Assembly: GCA_050246595.1 (NCBI GenBank)
Contig: JBFWVT010000007.1
Span: forward strand, 51,508 to 115,507
Direction: 5' to 3'
Source: DATARH01 sp050246595
GTDB lineage: Bacteria > Pseudomonadota > Alphaproteobacteria > ATCC43930 > CGMCC-115725
DNA length: 64,000 bases
The translations under genes were made by a program, and so were the position numbers. Below the pieces are notes generated by a model, which saw nothing but the letters and a program-made list of their open reading frames with translations, made no database searches and had not been told where the DNA came from. This document shows, in pieces, positions 16,884 to 25,502 of this stretch (position 1 is the stretch's first letter; each line of letters begins with the position of its first letter).

Positions 16884-18047
16884 GTGTTCCCGACCCTGAC
16901 CGACGAGCAGCGCCAATTCGTCCAAAGCGTGCGCGCCCTCGCCCAGACCGAGTTCCGCGAGCGCGCGCCGCGCTGGATGGACGGCACCTTCCCGTGGGAC
17001 AACATGAAATCGCTCGCCGAGCTTGGGGTGCTCGGCATGGCGGTGCCGGAGGAATATGGCGGTCTCGGTCTGCCGGTCTTCGACACCGCGCTGGTGCTCG
17101 AAGAGATCGCCAAAGCCTGCTACGTGACCGCGATGGCGGTGCTCGGCGAGGTCGGCGTCCAGACCCGCATCATTTCCCACTACGCGCCCGAGCCGATCAA
17201 GCGCCGCATCCTGCCCCAGGTGTGCAGCGGCGAGGCGATCCTGGCGATCTGCATGACCGAACCCGACGCCGGCACCGATGTCGCGAACTACAAAACCAAC
17301 ACCGACCGGGTCGGCAACAAGCTGCGCCTCAACGGGGTGAAAACCCTGATAAGCCGCGCCCCCGAAGCCGCCATGTTTGTCGTCTTCACGCGCGTCGATC
17401 GCAAACCCGGCCGCGAGGGGATCGGCTGCGTCCTCGTCGAACGCGGCGCGCCGGGCTTTTCGGTGACCGGCACCTATCACACGATGGGCGGCGAGAACCT
17501 GCACGAGATCCGTTTCGAGAATGTCGAACTGCCGCCGGAAAACCTCGTGCTGGAGGACGGGTTCCGCAAACTCCTGAACGCCTTCAACACGCAGCGTTGC
17601 CTGAACCCGAGCATCTCGCTGGGTCTCGCCGAGGGCGCGTTCGAGGAGGCGGTCAAATACGCCAAGGAGCGCAGCGTGTTCAACCGGCCGGTCGCCGAGT
17701 TCCAGGGCATGCGCTGGAAACTGGCGGAAATGTACCGCGATATCGAGGCGAGCCGCTCGATCCTGTACCGCGCCTGCGCCAGCGCCGATCCGTTCCCCGA
17801 CCCGCTCCTCGCCGCCGCCGCCAAGATCACGGTCAACGAAATGGCCCTCCGCGTCACGTCGGAGGCGATCCAGGTGCATGGCGGCTACGGTTTCACCGAA
17901 GAATTCCCGGTCTCCCGCTTCTACCGCGGCGCCCGCTACGGCACATTGGGCGGCGGCACGACCGAAACCCTGAAAGATCTGATCGGCCGCCGCGTGATCG
18001 CCGGGGTGGACCCGGTGGACGGGATTCTGGGGCTGGAGGCGTTCTGA
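16884..18047 (+). CDS. Acyl-CoA dehydrogenase
   Basis: 387 residues, a full-length FAD acyl-CoA dehydrogenase: an N-terminal helical domain with LGMAVPEEYGGLGLP, the FAD-binding AICMTEPDAGTDVAN segment, and the C-terminal bundle with QVHGGYGFTEEFPVSRFYRGAR. The catalytic base region differs from the medium-chain enzymes, so chain-length preference is not predictable. It oxidises an acyl-CoA to the 2-enoyl-CoA. The GTG at 16884 follows cggagaaa and gives the family N-terminus; an upstream frame to 16818 overlaps the NlpC/P60 gene. A REP-like palindrome lies 15 bp after the stop. Confidence 0.9.
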   Translation: MFPTLTDEQRQFVQSVRALAQTEFRERAPRWMDGTFPWDNMKSLAELGVLGMAVPEEYGGLGLPVFDTALVLEEIAKACYVTAMAVLGEVGVQTRIISHYAPEPIKRRILPQVCSGEAILAICMTEPDAGTDVANYKTNTDRVGNKLRLNGVKTLISRAPEAAMFVVFTRVDRKPGREGIGCVLVERGAPGFSVTGTYHTMGGENLHEIRFENVELPPENLVLEDGFRKLLNAFNTQRCLNPSISLGLAEGAFEEAVKYAKERSVFNRPVAEFQGMRWKLAEMYRDIEASRSILYRACASADPFPDPLLAAAAKITVNEMALRVTSEAIQVHGGYGFTEEFPVSRFYRGARYGTLGGGTTETLKDLIGRRVIAGVDPVDGILGLEAF

Positions 18048-18061
18048 CCTGAGAGGCAGCC

Positions 18062-18157
18062 GTAGGGCGGATGACCCCGGCGAAAGCCGAGGGTAATCCG
18101 CCAAAGGCGAAGATTTGGTGTCGGTAAGGCCGAATGCGCTCTGCTTTTCCGTCCCAC
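18062..18157. repeat. REP-like imperfect palindrome (second copy)
   Basis: It starts gtagggcggatgaccccggc and ends gctctgcttttccgtcccac, matching the copy at 6436-6513 at both ends while the centre differs. Both copies lie directly downstream of a gene. Confidence 0.65.
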
Positions 18158-18205
18158 GACTGCTGGGGCGTTTTAGGACGATCCCTCGGGCAGGTCGCAT
18201 GTTTT

Positions 18206-18339
18206 CCCTCTCCGCCCTTCAGGGCGGAGAGGGAGGGGCCCAGCGCGCAAGCGCTGGGAGGGTGAGGTGGGTGCCGGCCAGCGCTCTGGAATCCCCCACC
18301 TCACCCCAACCCTCTCCGCCCCTGGGGGCGGAGAGGGAG
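18206..18339. repeat. Dispersed palindromic repeat, copy B
   Basis: Same family as 15820-15974: ccctctccgcccttcagggc start, inner hairpin CAGCGCGCAAGCGCTG, ggtgggtgccggccagcgct, ctcacccc-aaccctctccgc end. Compared with copy A, a T-A pair in the inner stem is replaced by G-C on both sides, so the stem is kept. It lies between convergent genes. Confidence 0.85.
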
Positions 18340-18366
18340 AATTGCGTTTCGATCCGGCAAGTCTGC

Positions 18367-20862
18367 TTAACCGGGTTTCTCCCGCCGCTGTTCGAGCAGC
18401 GAAGCGGCCCGGTCGCGATTCCGCCGGGTGTATTCGACGTAGTAGTCGGCTTTCGCCGCGACAAAGACCTCCAGCGCGGCATCATAGGCGGCGACCGCCT
18501 GTTCGAGCCGACCGGTGCCGCTCTCGCGCGCGCCGAGTTTCTCGAACGCCTCGCCAAGATTGCTCTGCGTTGCCGCCCAATCGAGCGGCACCCGCTCGCG
18601 CGTCCGCTCGGTCAGTGCCTTGTGATAGGCGGCGACCGCCTCTTCCAGCCGCGCCGTGCCGCTCTCCCGCTCGCCGAGGCTCCACAGTGCGAGGCCGAGA
18701 TTGTTCTGCGTCATCGCCCAATCGAGCGGCACGCGCTCGCGCGTCCGCTCGGTCAGTGCCTTGTGATAGGCGGCGACCGCCTCCTCCAGCCGCGCCGTGC
18801 CGCTCTCCCGCTCGCCAAGCCTCTGGAGCGCGTTGCCGAGATTGTTCTGCGTCGCTGCCCAGTCGAGCGGCACGCGCTCACGCATCCGTTCCGTCAGCGC
18901 CGCGCGATGGGCGGCGACCGCCTCCTCCAGCCGCGCCGTGCCGCTCTCGCGCTCGCCGAGGATCTGGAGTGCGGCGCCGAGATTGTTCTGCGTCATTGCC
19001 CAGTCGAGCGGCACGCGCTCGCGCGTCAACTCAGTCAGCGCCTCGCGATAGACGGCGACCGCCTCCTTCAGCCTCGCCGTGCCGCTCTCCCGCTCACCGA
19101 GACGCGTCAGCACGCCGCTGAGATTGTTCTGCGTCATCGCCCAGCCAAGTGGCACGCGCTCGCGCGTCCACTCCGTCAGCGCGGCGCGGAAGGCTGCGAT
19201 CGCCTCCTCCAGCCGCGCCGTGCCGCTCTCGCGTTCACCAAGCCTCCAGAGCGCGTGGCCGAGATTGTTCTGCGTCGTCGCCCATTGCAGCGGTACGCCC
19301 TCGCGCGACCATTCCATCAACGCCGCGCGATAGGCGGCGACTGCTTCCTCCAGCCTCGCCGTGCCGCTCTCTCGCTCGCCGAGCGTTGAGAGCGCGTTGC
19401 CGAGGTTGTTCTGCGTCCCCGCCCAACCGGGCGGCGTGCGCTCGCGCGTCCGTTCCTTCAGCGTCTCGCGATAGGCAGCGATAGCGACAAGCAGCGCCGC
19501 ATTTTCGCCCTTCTGCTTACCGCGCTCGCGGAATTCTCCGGCCTTCTCGAACAGAAACGCGCCAACCGCCTCCGGCCCGGAAATGCCCTCGACCTCCGCA
19601 ATCAGCCGCAGTTTGGCCGCGGCGGCTTCGCCATTCAGCGCCAGTTCGTCGAAGCGGATTGCCTCTTCCAGCAGCCGCACACGTCGGCGTTTCCGTTCCT
19701 GCTGCCGTTCCTGTTCCTCCCGTTCCTCGCGCTCGAACTCCCCCATCAAGGCCGAGGACGCGTCCGCGATCCGGCCCGAATTGAACAACCGCGCCGCCTC
19801 GCGCCGCGCTTTCTCGAAGGCTTCGTCCTCGTTGCCGCCACGGCGAAGCTCGCGTTGCGCCGCTTCGATCCAGTTGTCCAACCACGAGATCAGATCGTCC
19901 CCCGCGATCCCCTCGCCGCCGAGCCGCTCGACGATCGCCCGCACCGCCGCCTCGGAAATGCCCTGCTCGGCCGCGCGCTGAAACGCACCGCCCGTCCGGG
20001 CCAAGGCAAGAAGCTCGGCCAGCATCGCCCCCTGGTCCTGCTGCACCGCCTCGATGCGCTCGGTGCGCTTGTCGATCCGCTCTACCCCGGCCGCGATTTC
20101 GGGCAGCGTTCCGAGATAATCGGTGATGCCGTCGCGCAGCACCGCAAGCGCGTCGAGTCCGGCAATCGCGGCGTCGAGCCTGCCGTCGAGACCGCGCACC
20201 GCCGTCAAGGTCGCCTCGGCGAGGTCGCGGGCCAGCTTATCGGTCGCGATATGAAAGGCTTCGCGGGCCTGTGGGTATTTGTTCGGGTCCTTGACCAGCT
20301 CGGCGAACGCGGCAAAGACGAGATCGCCAAATGCACGCGGCGGACCGCCGCCCCGGACCGGCAGCCCCGCCTCGGCGATCTGCCCGAAGACCGCCGGAAC
20401 CTCGCGCGCGTCCCAGCCCGTCAGCGCGGCCAGCGTCATCGTAAAGCTGCGGGTCAGCGACCGTTCGGGTCCGCTGTCCGGCGCGGCGGCGACGAATTCC
20501 GGAACACCCTGCAAGACGACGGGCAGATGCCGGTCGATCGCGCTCTCTCCGGGATGCGCGCCCCGGTCGAAAGCTGCATCGCGCACAGCGATAAGCCCCC
20601 GCCGCGCCACGGCCTCGAAACGCGCGACCTCGCTGTTGCGCGAGGCTTCGTGCTCTGCCGCGTCGAGCACCTCGCCGGCGGCCTCGACCCACGCCAGACG
20701 CAGCGCCCGCACCAGATCGTGATTGGCGGAAAGCTCGTTGAACGGGTTCAGATCGTCAAACCGGGCCGCCGCGCGCCGTTTGAGATGGTCCGGCAGCAAT
20801 GCCATCGCCACACCCGGCAGACCGCCGAGCGCCGCGTCAAAAATCTTGCCGGCGAAATCCAT
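18367..20862 (-). CDS. Large TPR protein with seven near-identical 47-residue repeats
   Basis: 831 residues. The N-terminal ~290 residues form a helical domain of unknown type (NPFNELSANHDLVRALRLAW near residue 40), followed by a predicted helical stretch, a very charged linker (EREEREEQERQQERKRRR) and then seven TPR-like repeats of 47 residues with consensus RERVPLDWAMTQNNLG plus LGERESGTARLEEAVAAYR. It ends in a short charged tail. Such repeats serve as protein-binding scaffolds. N-terminal domains joined to this repeat type are often parts of bacterial signalling or defence proteins, but nothing here proves that. No signal peptide is seen, so it is probably cytoplasmic. Stand-alone gene. 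Confidence 0.85.
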   Translation of the reverse strand: MDFAGKIFDAALGGLPGVAMALLPDHLKRRAAARFDDLNPFNELSANHDLVRALRLAWVEAAGEVLDAAEHEASRNSEVARFEAVARRGLIAVRDAAFDRGAHPGESAIDRHLPVVLQGVPEFVAAAPDSGPERSLTRSFTMTLAALTGWDAREVPAVFGQIAEAGLPVRGGGPPRAFGDLVFAAFAELVKDPNKYPQAREAFHIATDKLARDLAEATLTAVRGLDGRLDAAIAGLDALAVLRDGITDYLGTLPEIAAGVERIDKRTERIEAVQQDQGAMLAELLALARTGGAFQRAAEQGISEAAVRAIVERLGGEGIAGDDLISWLDNWIEAAQRELRRGGNEDEAFEKARREAARLFNSGRIADASSALMGEFEREEREEQERQQERKRRRVRLLEEAIRFDELALNGEAAAAKLRLIAEVEGISGPEAVGAFLFEKAGEFRERGKQKGENAALLVAIAAYRETLKERTRERTPPGWAGTQNNLGNALSTLGERESGTARLEEAVAAYRAALMEWSREGVPLQWATTQNNLGHALWRLGERESGTARLEEAIAAFRAALTEWTRERVPLGWAMTQNNLSGVLTRLGERESGTARLKEAVAVYREALTELTRERVPLDWAMTQNNLGAALQILGERESGTARLEEAVAAHRAALTERMRERVPLDWAATQNNLGNALQRLGERESGTARLEEAVAAYHKALTERTRERVPLDWAMTQNNLGLALWSLGERESGTARLEEAVAAYHKALTERTRERVPLDWAATQSNLGEAFEKLGARESGTGRLEQAVAAYDAALEVFVAAKADYYVEYTRRNRDRAASLLEQRREKPG
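18463..19449. repeat. Seven tandem 141-bp units within the TPR gene
   Basis: Seven direct repeats of 141 bp (47 codons) run without gaps. Adjacent units share long identical stretches, the last one being the most divergent. All are in frame, so recombination can change copy number without breaking the protein. Confidence 0.85.
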
Positions 20863-21012
20863 CCCCGCCTCATCCGCGCACGCGGTAACGCGCTCTGCCG
20901 CGGCGGCAAATCGCTGCGCCCGATCCTACAGCGATCGCACCGACACAAAAATAGCCGCAATCCTGTGGAACACTTTCTCTCCTGGAAGGCGGAGCGGCGT
21001 CCAGGCGGCACG

Positions 21013-21145
21013 TCCCTGTCCATTCCCTGATCGGGCCGGGCACCTCCCTGCTCGTCGCGGGAAATTTCCCTCCTCGTCCGGGCCAAACCCAGCATTTCCG
21101 CGCCCGTCACACCCAACGGAGAAAAATTCCCTGCGATCAGGGAAT
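21013..21145. repeat. Cluster of TTCCCTG motifs and a 20-bp palindrome after mfd
   Basis: Units of tccctg/ttccctg occur at 21013, 21023 and 21046 with a variant (tttccctc) at 21065. The segment ends in ATTCCCTG-CGAT-CAGGGAAT at 21126-21145, five bases after the mfd stop. It fills most of the gap between mfd and the TPR gene. The hairpin may end mfd transcription. Confidence 0.55.
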
Positions 21146-21150
21146 CCGCG

Positions 21151-24100
21151 TCACCGCCGTCCCGCCGCGCGGGCCTTGACCAGCTCCGGCGTCGGGCGCG
21201 GCATCGGGACCGCCGGCGCCTCGGGAGTGGCGGCGCGGGCGAGCTTCACCAGCGCCTGCAACAGGCCGGCGACGCCTTTGAGGCGGGCCGCCTCGTCGTG
21301 CCAGTCACGTAGATAGACCAACTTCTGGTCCGGGCGCAGCCGCAATGTGCCGGCCTGTTTCTGGATCAGCTCGACCAGCCCGGCCGGGTTGACAAAGCGG
21401 TTGCCGCGCAACGTGACCACCGCGCCCTTCGGCCCGGCCTCGACCCGTTCGACCCCGGCCCCGCGGCAGTCGCGCTTGATCGCGATGATCTGCAACAGGT
21501 TTTCCACTTCGCGCGGCAACGGCCCGAAGCGGTCGATCAGCTCGGCGGCAAAGGCATCGCGCTCGCGCCGGCTCGACAGCTGCGCGATGCGGCGATAAAG
21601 CCCGAGGCGCACGCCGAGATCGGCGACATACCCCTCCGGGATCAGCACCGGCATGCCGAGCGTGATCTGCGGGCTCCATTCCTCCTCGCCCGCCATCTGA
21701 CCCCCGACACCGCCCGAATTCTTGGCCGCCGCGACCGCCTCTTCGAGCATATGCTGATACAATTCGATGCCGACCTCGCGGATATGGCCGGACTGCTCGT
21801 CGCCGAGCAGATTGCCGGCGCCGCGGATGTCGAGATCGTGGCTCGCGAGCTGAAACCCGGCGCCGAGCGTGTCCAAGGTCTGCATCACCTCGAGCCGCCG
21901 CGTCGCGGTCGGCGCCAGTTTCTTCTTCTCGGGCAGGGTCAGATAGCAATAGGCGCGCAATTTGCCGCGTCCGATACGGCCGCGAAGCTGGTAGAGCTGC
22001 GCCAGCCCGAACCTGTCGGCGCGATGCACGATCAGCGTGTTCGCGGTCGGGATGTCGAGACCGGATTCGATGATATTGGTCGACAGCAGCAGATCGTAGG
22101 CGCGCTCGTCGAACGCGCTCATCACGGTTTCGAGTTCGCTCGGCACCATGCGGCCATGCGCGACCGCAACCCTTATCTCGGGCACAATATTGCGCAGCTC
22201 CTCGCGCACCTCGTCGAGATCGGAGATATACGGCGCGACATAGAAGATCTGCCCGCCGCGGTCGCGCTCGCGCAATATCGCCTCGCGCACGACGACCGGG
22301 TCGTAAGGGGTGACAAAGGTGCGCACCGCCAGACGATCGACCGGTGGGGTCGCGATGAGGCTCATCTCCCGTACCCCGGACAGCGCCAGTTGCAAGGTGC
22401 GCGGGATCGGTGTCGCGGTCAGCGTCAGCACATGGACATCGGCCTTGAGCTGTTTCAGCTTTTCCTTCTGCGCGACGCCGAAATGCTGCTCCTCGTCGAC
22501 GATCACCAGACCGAGATGCGCGAACCGCACATCCTTCGCGAGCAAGGCGTGCGTGCCGATCACGATCTCGATTTTTCCTTCTGCGAGGTCGGATTTGACC
22601 TGCTTTGCTTTTTTGGCGCCGACCATGCGCGACAGTTGCGCGATGCGCAACGGCAACCCCGCGAAGCGCTGGCTGAAACTGCGGTAATGCTGCCGTGCCA
22701 GTAATGTCGTCGGCACGATGACGGCGACCTGGCCGCCGCCAAACGCCGCGACAAAGGCGGCGCGCAACGCCACTTCGGTCTTGCCGAAACCCACGTCGCC
22801 GCAGATCAGCCGGTCCATCGGCTTGCCCGCAGCCATGTCGGTCAGCGTGTCCTCGATCGCGCGCAACTGATCGTCGGTTTCGGGGTAGGGGAAACGAGCG
22901 GCGAATTCCTCGTAGAGACCCTCGGGGGGGACCATCGTCTCGCCGGGGCGCAACTGGCGCTCGGCAGCGATACGGATCAATTCGTTGGCGATCTCGCGGA
23001 TGCGCTGCTTGACGCGCGCCTTGCGCGCCTGCCAGCCGACCCCGCCGAGCCGGTCGAGCTGCGCCGGCGTGTCCTCCGAGCCGTAGCGCGACAGAACCTC
23101 GATATTCTCGACCGGCACAAACAGCCGGTCGTCGCCGGCGTAAAGAACCCTCAGACAGTCGTGCGGCGCGCCGGCGACATCGATCGTCTCCAGCCCCTCA
23201 TAGCGGCCGATACCGTGCTCGGCGTGGACGACAAGATCGCCAGCCGACAGGCTGGCCGCCTCGGTGATGAATTCGTCGACATTGCGGCGTCGCCGCGGGG
23301 TGCGCGCGAGGCGGTCGCCGAGAATGTCCTGCTCGCCGAGAAACAGCAGGCTGTCAGTCGAAAAACCCTGTTCGAGCGGGAGGAGGGCGAGGCCGACGGC
23401 GCGAAGCGGCGGCAATTTCGCCAGCGCGGCGGCGTCGGCGATCCGGCGCAGTTCGGTGACACCGTGCTCGCGCAGCACGGTGGCGAGCCGGTCGGCCGAG
23501 CCTTCGCTATAGGCGGCGATCGCGGTACGGCGGCCGGATTTCTGCTCGGCGGCGATATAGTCGCGCACCGCGTCGAACAGGTTGATGCGCGTATCGGCGC
23601 GTTCGGCGGCGAAATTTTTCGCCGCGCGGGCGCCGGCGTCAAAGGCGTCGGCCTGCCCCCACCCCAACCCTCCCCCGCTTGCGGGGGAGGGGGAGCGAAG
23701 AGTCGGTCGAGAGAGTTGCGCACCCGCCGCCCCTATAACTCCCTCCCCCGCTTGCGGGGGAGGGTCGGGGTGGGGGTATCCGGGGAGGCCGTCCGCCGGC
23801 ATCGCAAATGGCGAGAGCTGCACCGTGGCGCGGCCTGCGACAGCCTTCGCCCAGTCGGCCTTGCCGAGGAACATCCGGTCGGGCTTGACCGGGCGGTACA
23901 GCGGGGCGGTACCGCGTGCGGTGGCGCTGATCGTCTCGCGCGCGGCGTAGAAATCAGCGATCTGTTCGAGCCGGTGGGCACGCGCCTCCTCGGCTTGGTG
24001 GTCGAGCGACACCGCCGCGCCCGGCACGTAGTCGAACAGCGTCTCCAGCGTCTCGTAATAGAATGGCAACCAGTGCTCCATGCCGGCCTGCCGCCGCCCG

Positions 24101-24939
24101 GCGCTGACCGATTCGTAAAGCGGATCGTCGGTGCCGACTGCGCCGAACGCCTCGCGGTAGCGCGACCGGAAACGCTGGATCGCGGTGTCGTCGAGCAGGA
24201 CCTCGCTGACCGGGCGCAGCACGCACCCGTCGAGCGCCCCGGTCGAACGCTGCGTCAGCGGGTCGAAGCCGCGCAGGCTTTCGAGCGTGTCGCCAAAGAA
24301 ATCGAGCCGGATCGGCGTCGCCGCGCCGGAGGGCCAGAGATCGACGATGCCGCCGCGCACCGCGTACTCTCCGGGTTCGCGCACCGTATCGGTGCGGATA
24401 TAGCCGTTGTTGCGGAAGAAACCTTGCAGCCGGTCGAGCGGGATGCGCCCGCCGGGACCGAGCCGCAGCACGCGCCCGTCGAACAGCTTACGCGGCGGCA
24501 CGCGCTGCACGACCGCGTTGACAGTTGTCAGCAGCACGAAGGGCCGCTTCTCGCTGCCGTCTACCCCTACTCTTCCCTCCCCTCCCCGGGCTTGACCCGG
24601 GGATTGCGGGAGAGGGTCAGGGAGGGAGCGAGCCGCGAGGCGGGTCAGTACGTCGATGCGTCGGCTGACGATGTCGGCATTTGGCGAGACGCGGTCATAG
24701 GGCAGGCAATCCCAGGCCGGGAAGGTCAGCACGTCGAGGTGCGGATGGAAGAACGCGAGTGCGGCGGCAAACCGGGTCATGCGCGCATCGTCGCGGCAGA
24801 CATGCAGCCAGGCCGGAGCGCCGGTCTCGGCCAGCAAGCCGCCGATCGTCGCGGCGTCGTGCCCTTCGGGTGCCCCGGACAGAAGCACGGCGTGCGGTCC
24901 CGAGGCGAGCAAGCGGGCGAGGTTGGGGAGGAGTTTCAT
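21151..24939 (-). CDS. mfd: Transcription-repair coupling factor Mfd, with two repeat-encoded insertions
   Basis: 1262 residues. Mfd displaces RNA polymerase stalled at DNA damage and recruits UvrA. In order: the UvrB-like N-terminal module (VLLSGAPEGHDAATI, PAWDCLPYDRVSPN), the RNA-polymerase interaction region (GDLVVHAEHGIGRYEGLETI), helicase lobes with GDVGFGKTEVALRAAF (Walker A) and DEEQHFGV, LTATPIPRTL, QLRGRIGRG, and the TRCF C-terminal domain. It exceeds the usual ~1150-1170 residues. Two low-complexity segments, one after LTRLAARSLP (bases 24571-24626) and one after MPADGLPG (bases 23656-23777), come from palindromic repeats inserted in frame. It follows sdhE, with repeat copy E between. 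Confidence 0.96.
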   Translation of the reverse strand: MKLLPNLARLLASGPHAVLLSGAPEGHDAATIGGLLAETGAPAWLHVCRDDARMTRFAAALAFFHPHLDVLTFPAWDCLPYDRVSPNADIVSRRIDVLTRLAARSLPDPLPQSPGQARGGEGRVGVDGSEKRPFVLLTTVNAVVQRVPPRKLFDGRVLRLGPGGRIPLDRLQGFFRNNGYIRTDTVREPGEYAVRGGIVDLWPSGAATPIRLDFFGDTLESLRGFDPLTQRSTGALDGCVLRPVSEVLLDDTAIQRFRSRYREAFGAVGTDDPLYESVSAGRRQAGMEHWLPFYYETLETLFDYVPGAAVSLDHQAEEARAHRLEQIADFYAARETISATARGTAPLYRPVKPDRMFLGKADWAKAVAGRATVQLSPFAMPADGLPGYPHPDPPPQAGEGVIGAAGAQLSRPTLRSPSPASGGGLGWGQADAFDAGARAAKNFAAERADTRINLFDAVRDYIAAEQKSGRRTAIAAYSEGSADRLATVLREHGVTELRRIADAAALAKLPPLRAVGLALLPLEQGFSTDSLLFLGEQDILGDRLARTPRRRRNVDEFITEAASLSAGDLVVHAEHGIGRYEGLETIDVAGAPHDCLRVLYAGDDRLFVPVENIEVLSRYGSEDTPAQLDRLGGVGWQARKARVKQRIREIANELIRIAAERQLRPGETMVPPEGLYEEFAARFPYPETDDQLRAIEDTLTDMAAGKPMDRLICGDVGFGKTEVALRAAFVAAFGGGQVAVIVPTTLLARQHYRSFSQRFAGLPLRIAQLSRMVGAKKAKQVKSDLAEGKIEIVIGTHALLAKDVRFAHLGLVIVDEEQHFGVAQKEKLKQLKADVHVLTLTATPIPRTLQLALSGVREMSLIATPPVDRLAVRTFVTPYDPVVVREAILRERDRGGQIFYVAPYISDLDEVREELRNIVPEIRVAVAHGRMVPSELETVMSAFDERAYDLLLSTNIIESGLDIPTANTLIVHRADRFGLAQLYQLRGRIGRGKLRAYCYLTLPEKKKLAPTATRRLEVMQTLDTLGAGFQLASHDLDIRGAGNLLGDEQSGHIREVGIELYQHMLEEAVAAAKNSGGVGGQMAGEEEWSPQITLGMPVLIPEGYVADLGVRLGLYRRIAQLSSRRERDAFAAELIDRFGPLPREVENLLQIIAIKRDCRGAGVERVEAGPKGAVVTLRGNRFVNPAGLVELIQKQAGTLRLRPDQKLVYLRDWHDEAARLKGVAGLLQALVKLARAATPEAPAVPMPRPTPELVKARAAGRR
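23656..23777. repeat. Palindromic repeat inserted in frame within mfd (copy C)
   Basis: A near-palindromic segment with ends cccccaccccaaccctcccc and its complement gggagggtcggggtgggggt, each arm containing its own hairpin (cccccgcttgcgggggaggg). It encodes about 41 residues rich in Pro and Gly (GYPHPDPPPQAGEGV onward) in an Mfd linker. No stop arises in the mfd frame. Confidence 0.85.
24571..24626. repeat. Second palindromic repeat within mfd (copy D)
   Basis: tcttccctcccctccccggg and its complement-like right arm ggagagggtcagggaggg enclose the hairpin ccccgggcttgacccgggg. It encodes a Mfd segment (LPDPLPQSPGQARGGEG) between the conserved LTRLAAR and FVLLTTVNAVVQR parts. Confidence 0.75.
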
Positions 24940-24955
24940 GCAGCCCCGACGGAGA

Positions 24956-25087
24956 CCCCTCTCCGCCCTTCAGGGGGGAGAGGGAGGAGCCCATCGCGAA
25001 AACGCTGGGAGGGTGAGGTGGGTGTCGGCAACCGCTCTGGAATCCGCCCCCTCACCCCGACCCTCTCCCCTGCCAGGGGAGAGGGAG
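24956..25087. repeat. Dispersed palindromic repeat, copy E
   Basis: Same family as copies A and B: cccctctccgcccttcaggg start, inner stem CATCGCGAAAACGCTG, ggtgggtgtcggcaaccgct, and ctcaccccgaccctctcccc near the end. It fills the gap between sdhE and mfd, 16 bp upstream of the mfd ATG, so it would form part of the mfd leader in an sdhE-mfd transcript. Confidence 0.85.
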
Positions 25088-25147
25088 CGTATCGCCTCGC
25101 CTGGGATAGCAACGTACCCATCTCTCAAGAATCGGTCATTCGCGCGA

Positions 25148-25435
25148 TCACGTCGCGCGCGGGGTGTAGCGGAAGGCCAGCAGCAGGCGCGTGACCTCGG
25201 TATCGTACTCGGGAGGCGGCGCGAGGCGGCCGGCGATCCAGTCGAACAGCTCGGCGTCAGGGCAGGCGAGCAGCGATTCGTACTCGGCGAGCCTGTTCTC
25301 GTCGAACCCGGCGAGATGCGCCTCGGCGAACGAGCCGAGGATCAGGTCGGCCTCGCGCGTGCCGCGGTGCCAGGAGCGGAACAGGAGCCGCTTGCGGCGG
25401 ATGGCGTCGGGTGTCTCGGTCGGACGGGCTGGCAT
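25148..25435 (-). CDS. sdhE: FAD assembly factor SdhE (succinate dehydrogenase assembly factor 2)
   Basis: 95 residues, all helical, with the family motif in SWHRGTREADLILGSFA (the RGxxE element needed for flavinylation), then FDENRLAEYESLL and DAELFDWIAG. SdhE promotes covalent FAD attachment to SdhA and FrdA. The frame is open further upstream, but the ATG at 25435 (MPARPTETP) gives the normal length. It is divergent from recG (67 bp apart) and precedes mfd, an arrangement common in Alphaproteobacteria. Confidence 0.94.
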   Translation of the reverse strand: MPARPTETPDAIRRKRLLFRSWHRGTREADLILGSFAEAHLAGFDENRLAEYESLLACPDAELFDWIAGRLAPPPEYDTEVTRLLLAFRYTPRAT

Positions 25436-25502
25436 GGTCCCTTCGATATAGCCATGCTGAGCCGCAACGTCAGCCCGGCATTCGGCAACCCATCTATCGC
25501 TC

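Noticed and set aside
18463..19449. Regular direct repeats considered as a CRISPR array
   Set aside because: Units of 141 bp are contiguous without spacers and encode TPR repeats in an open frame.
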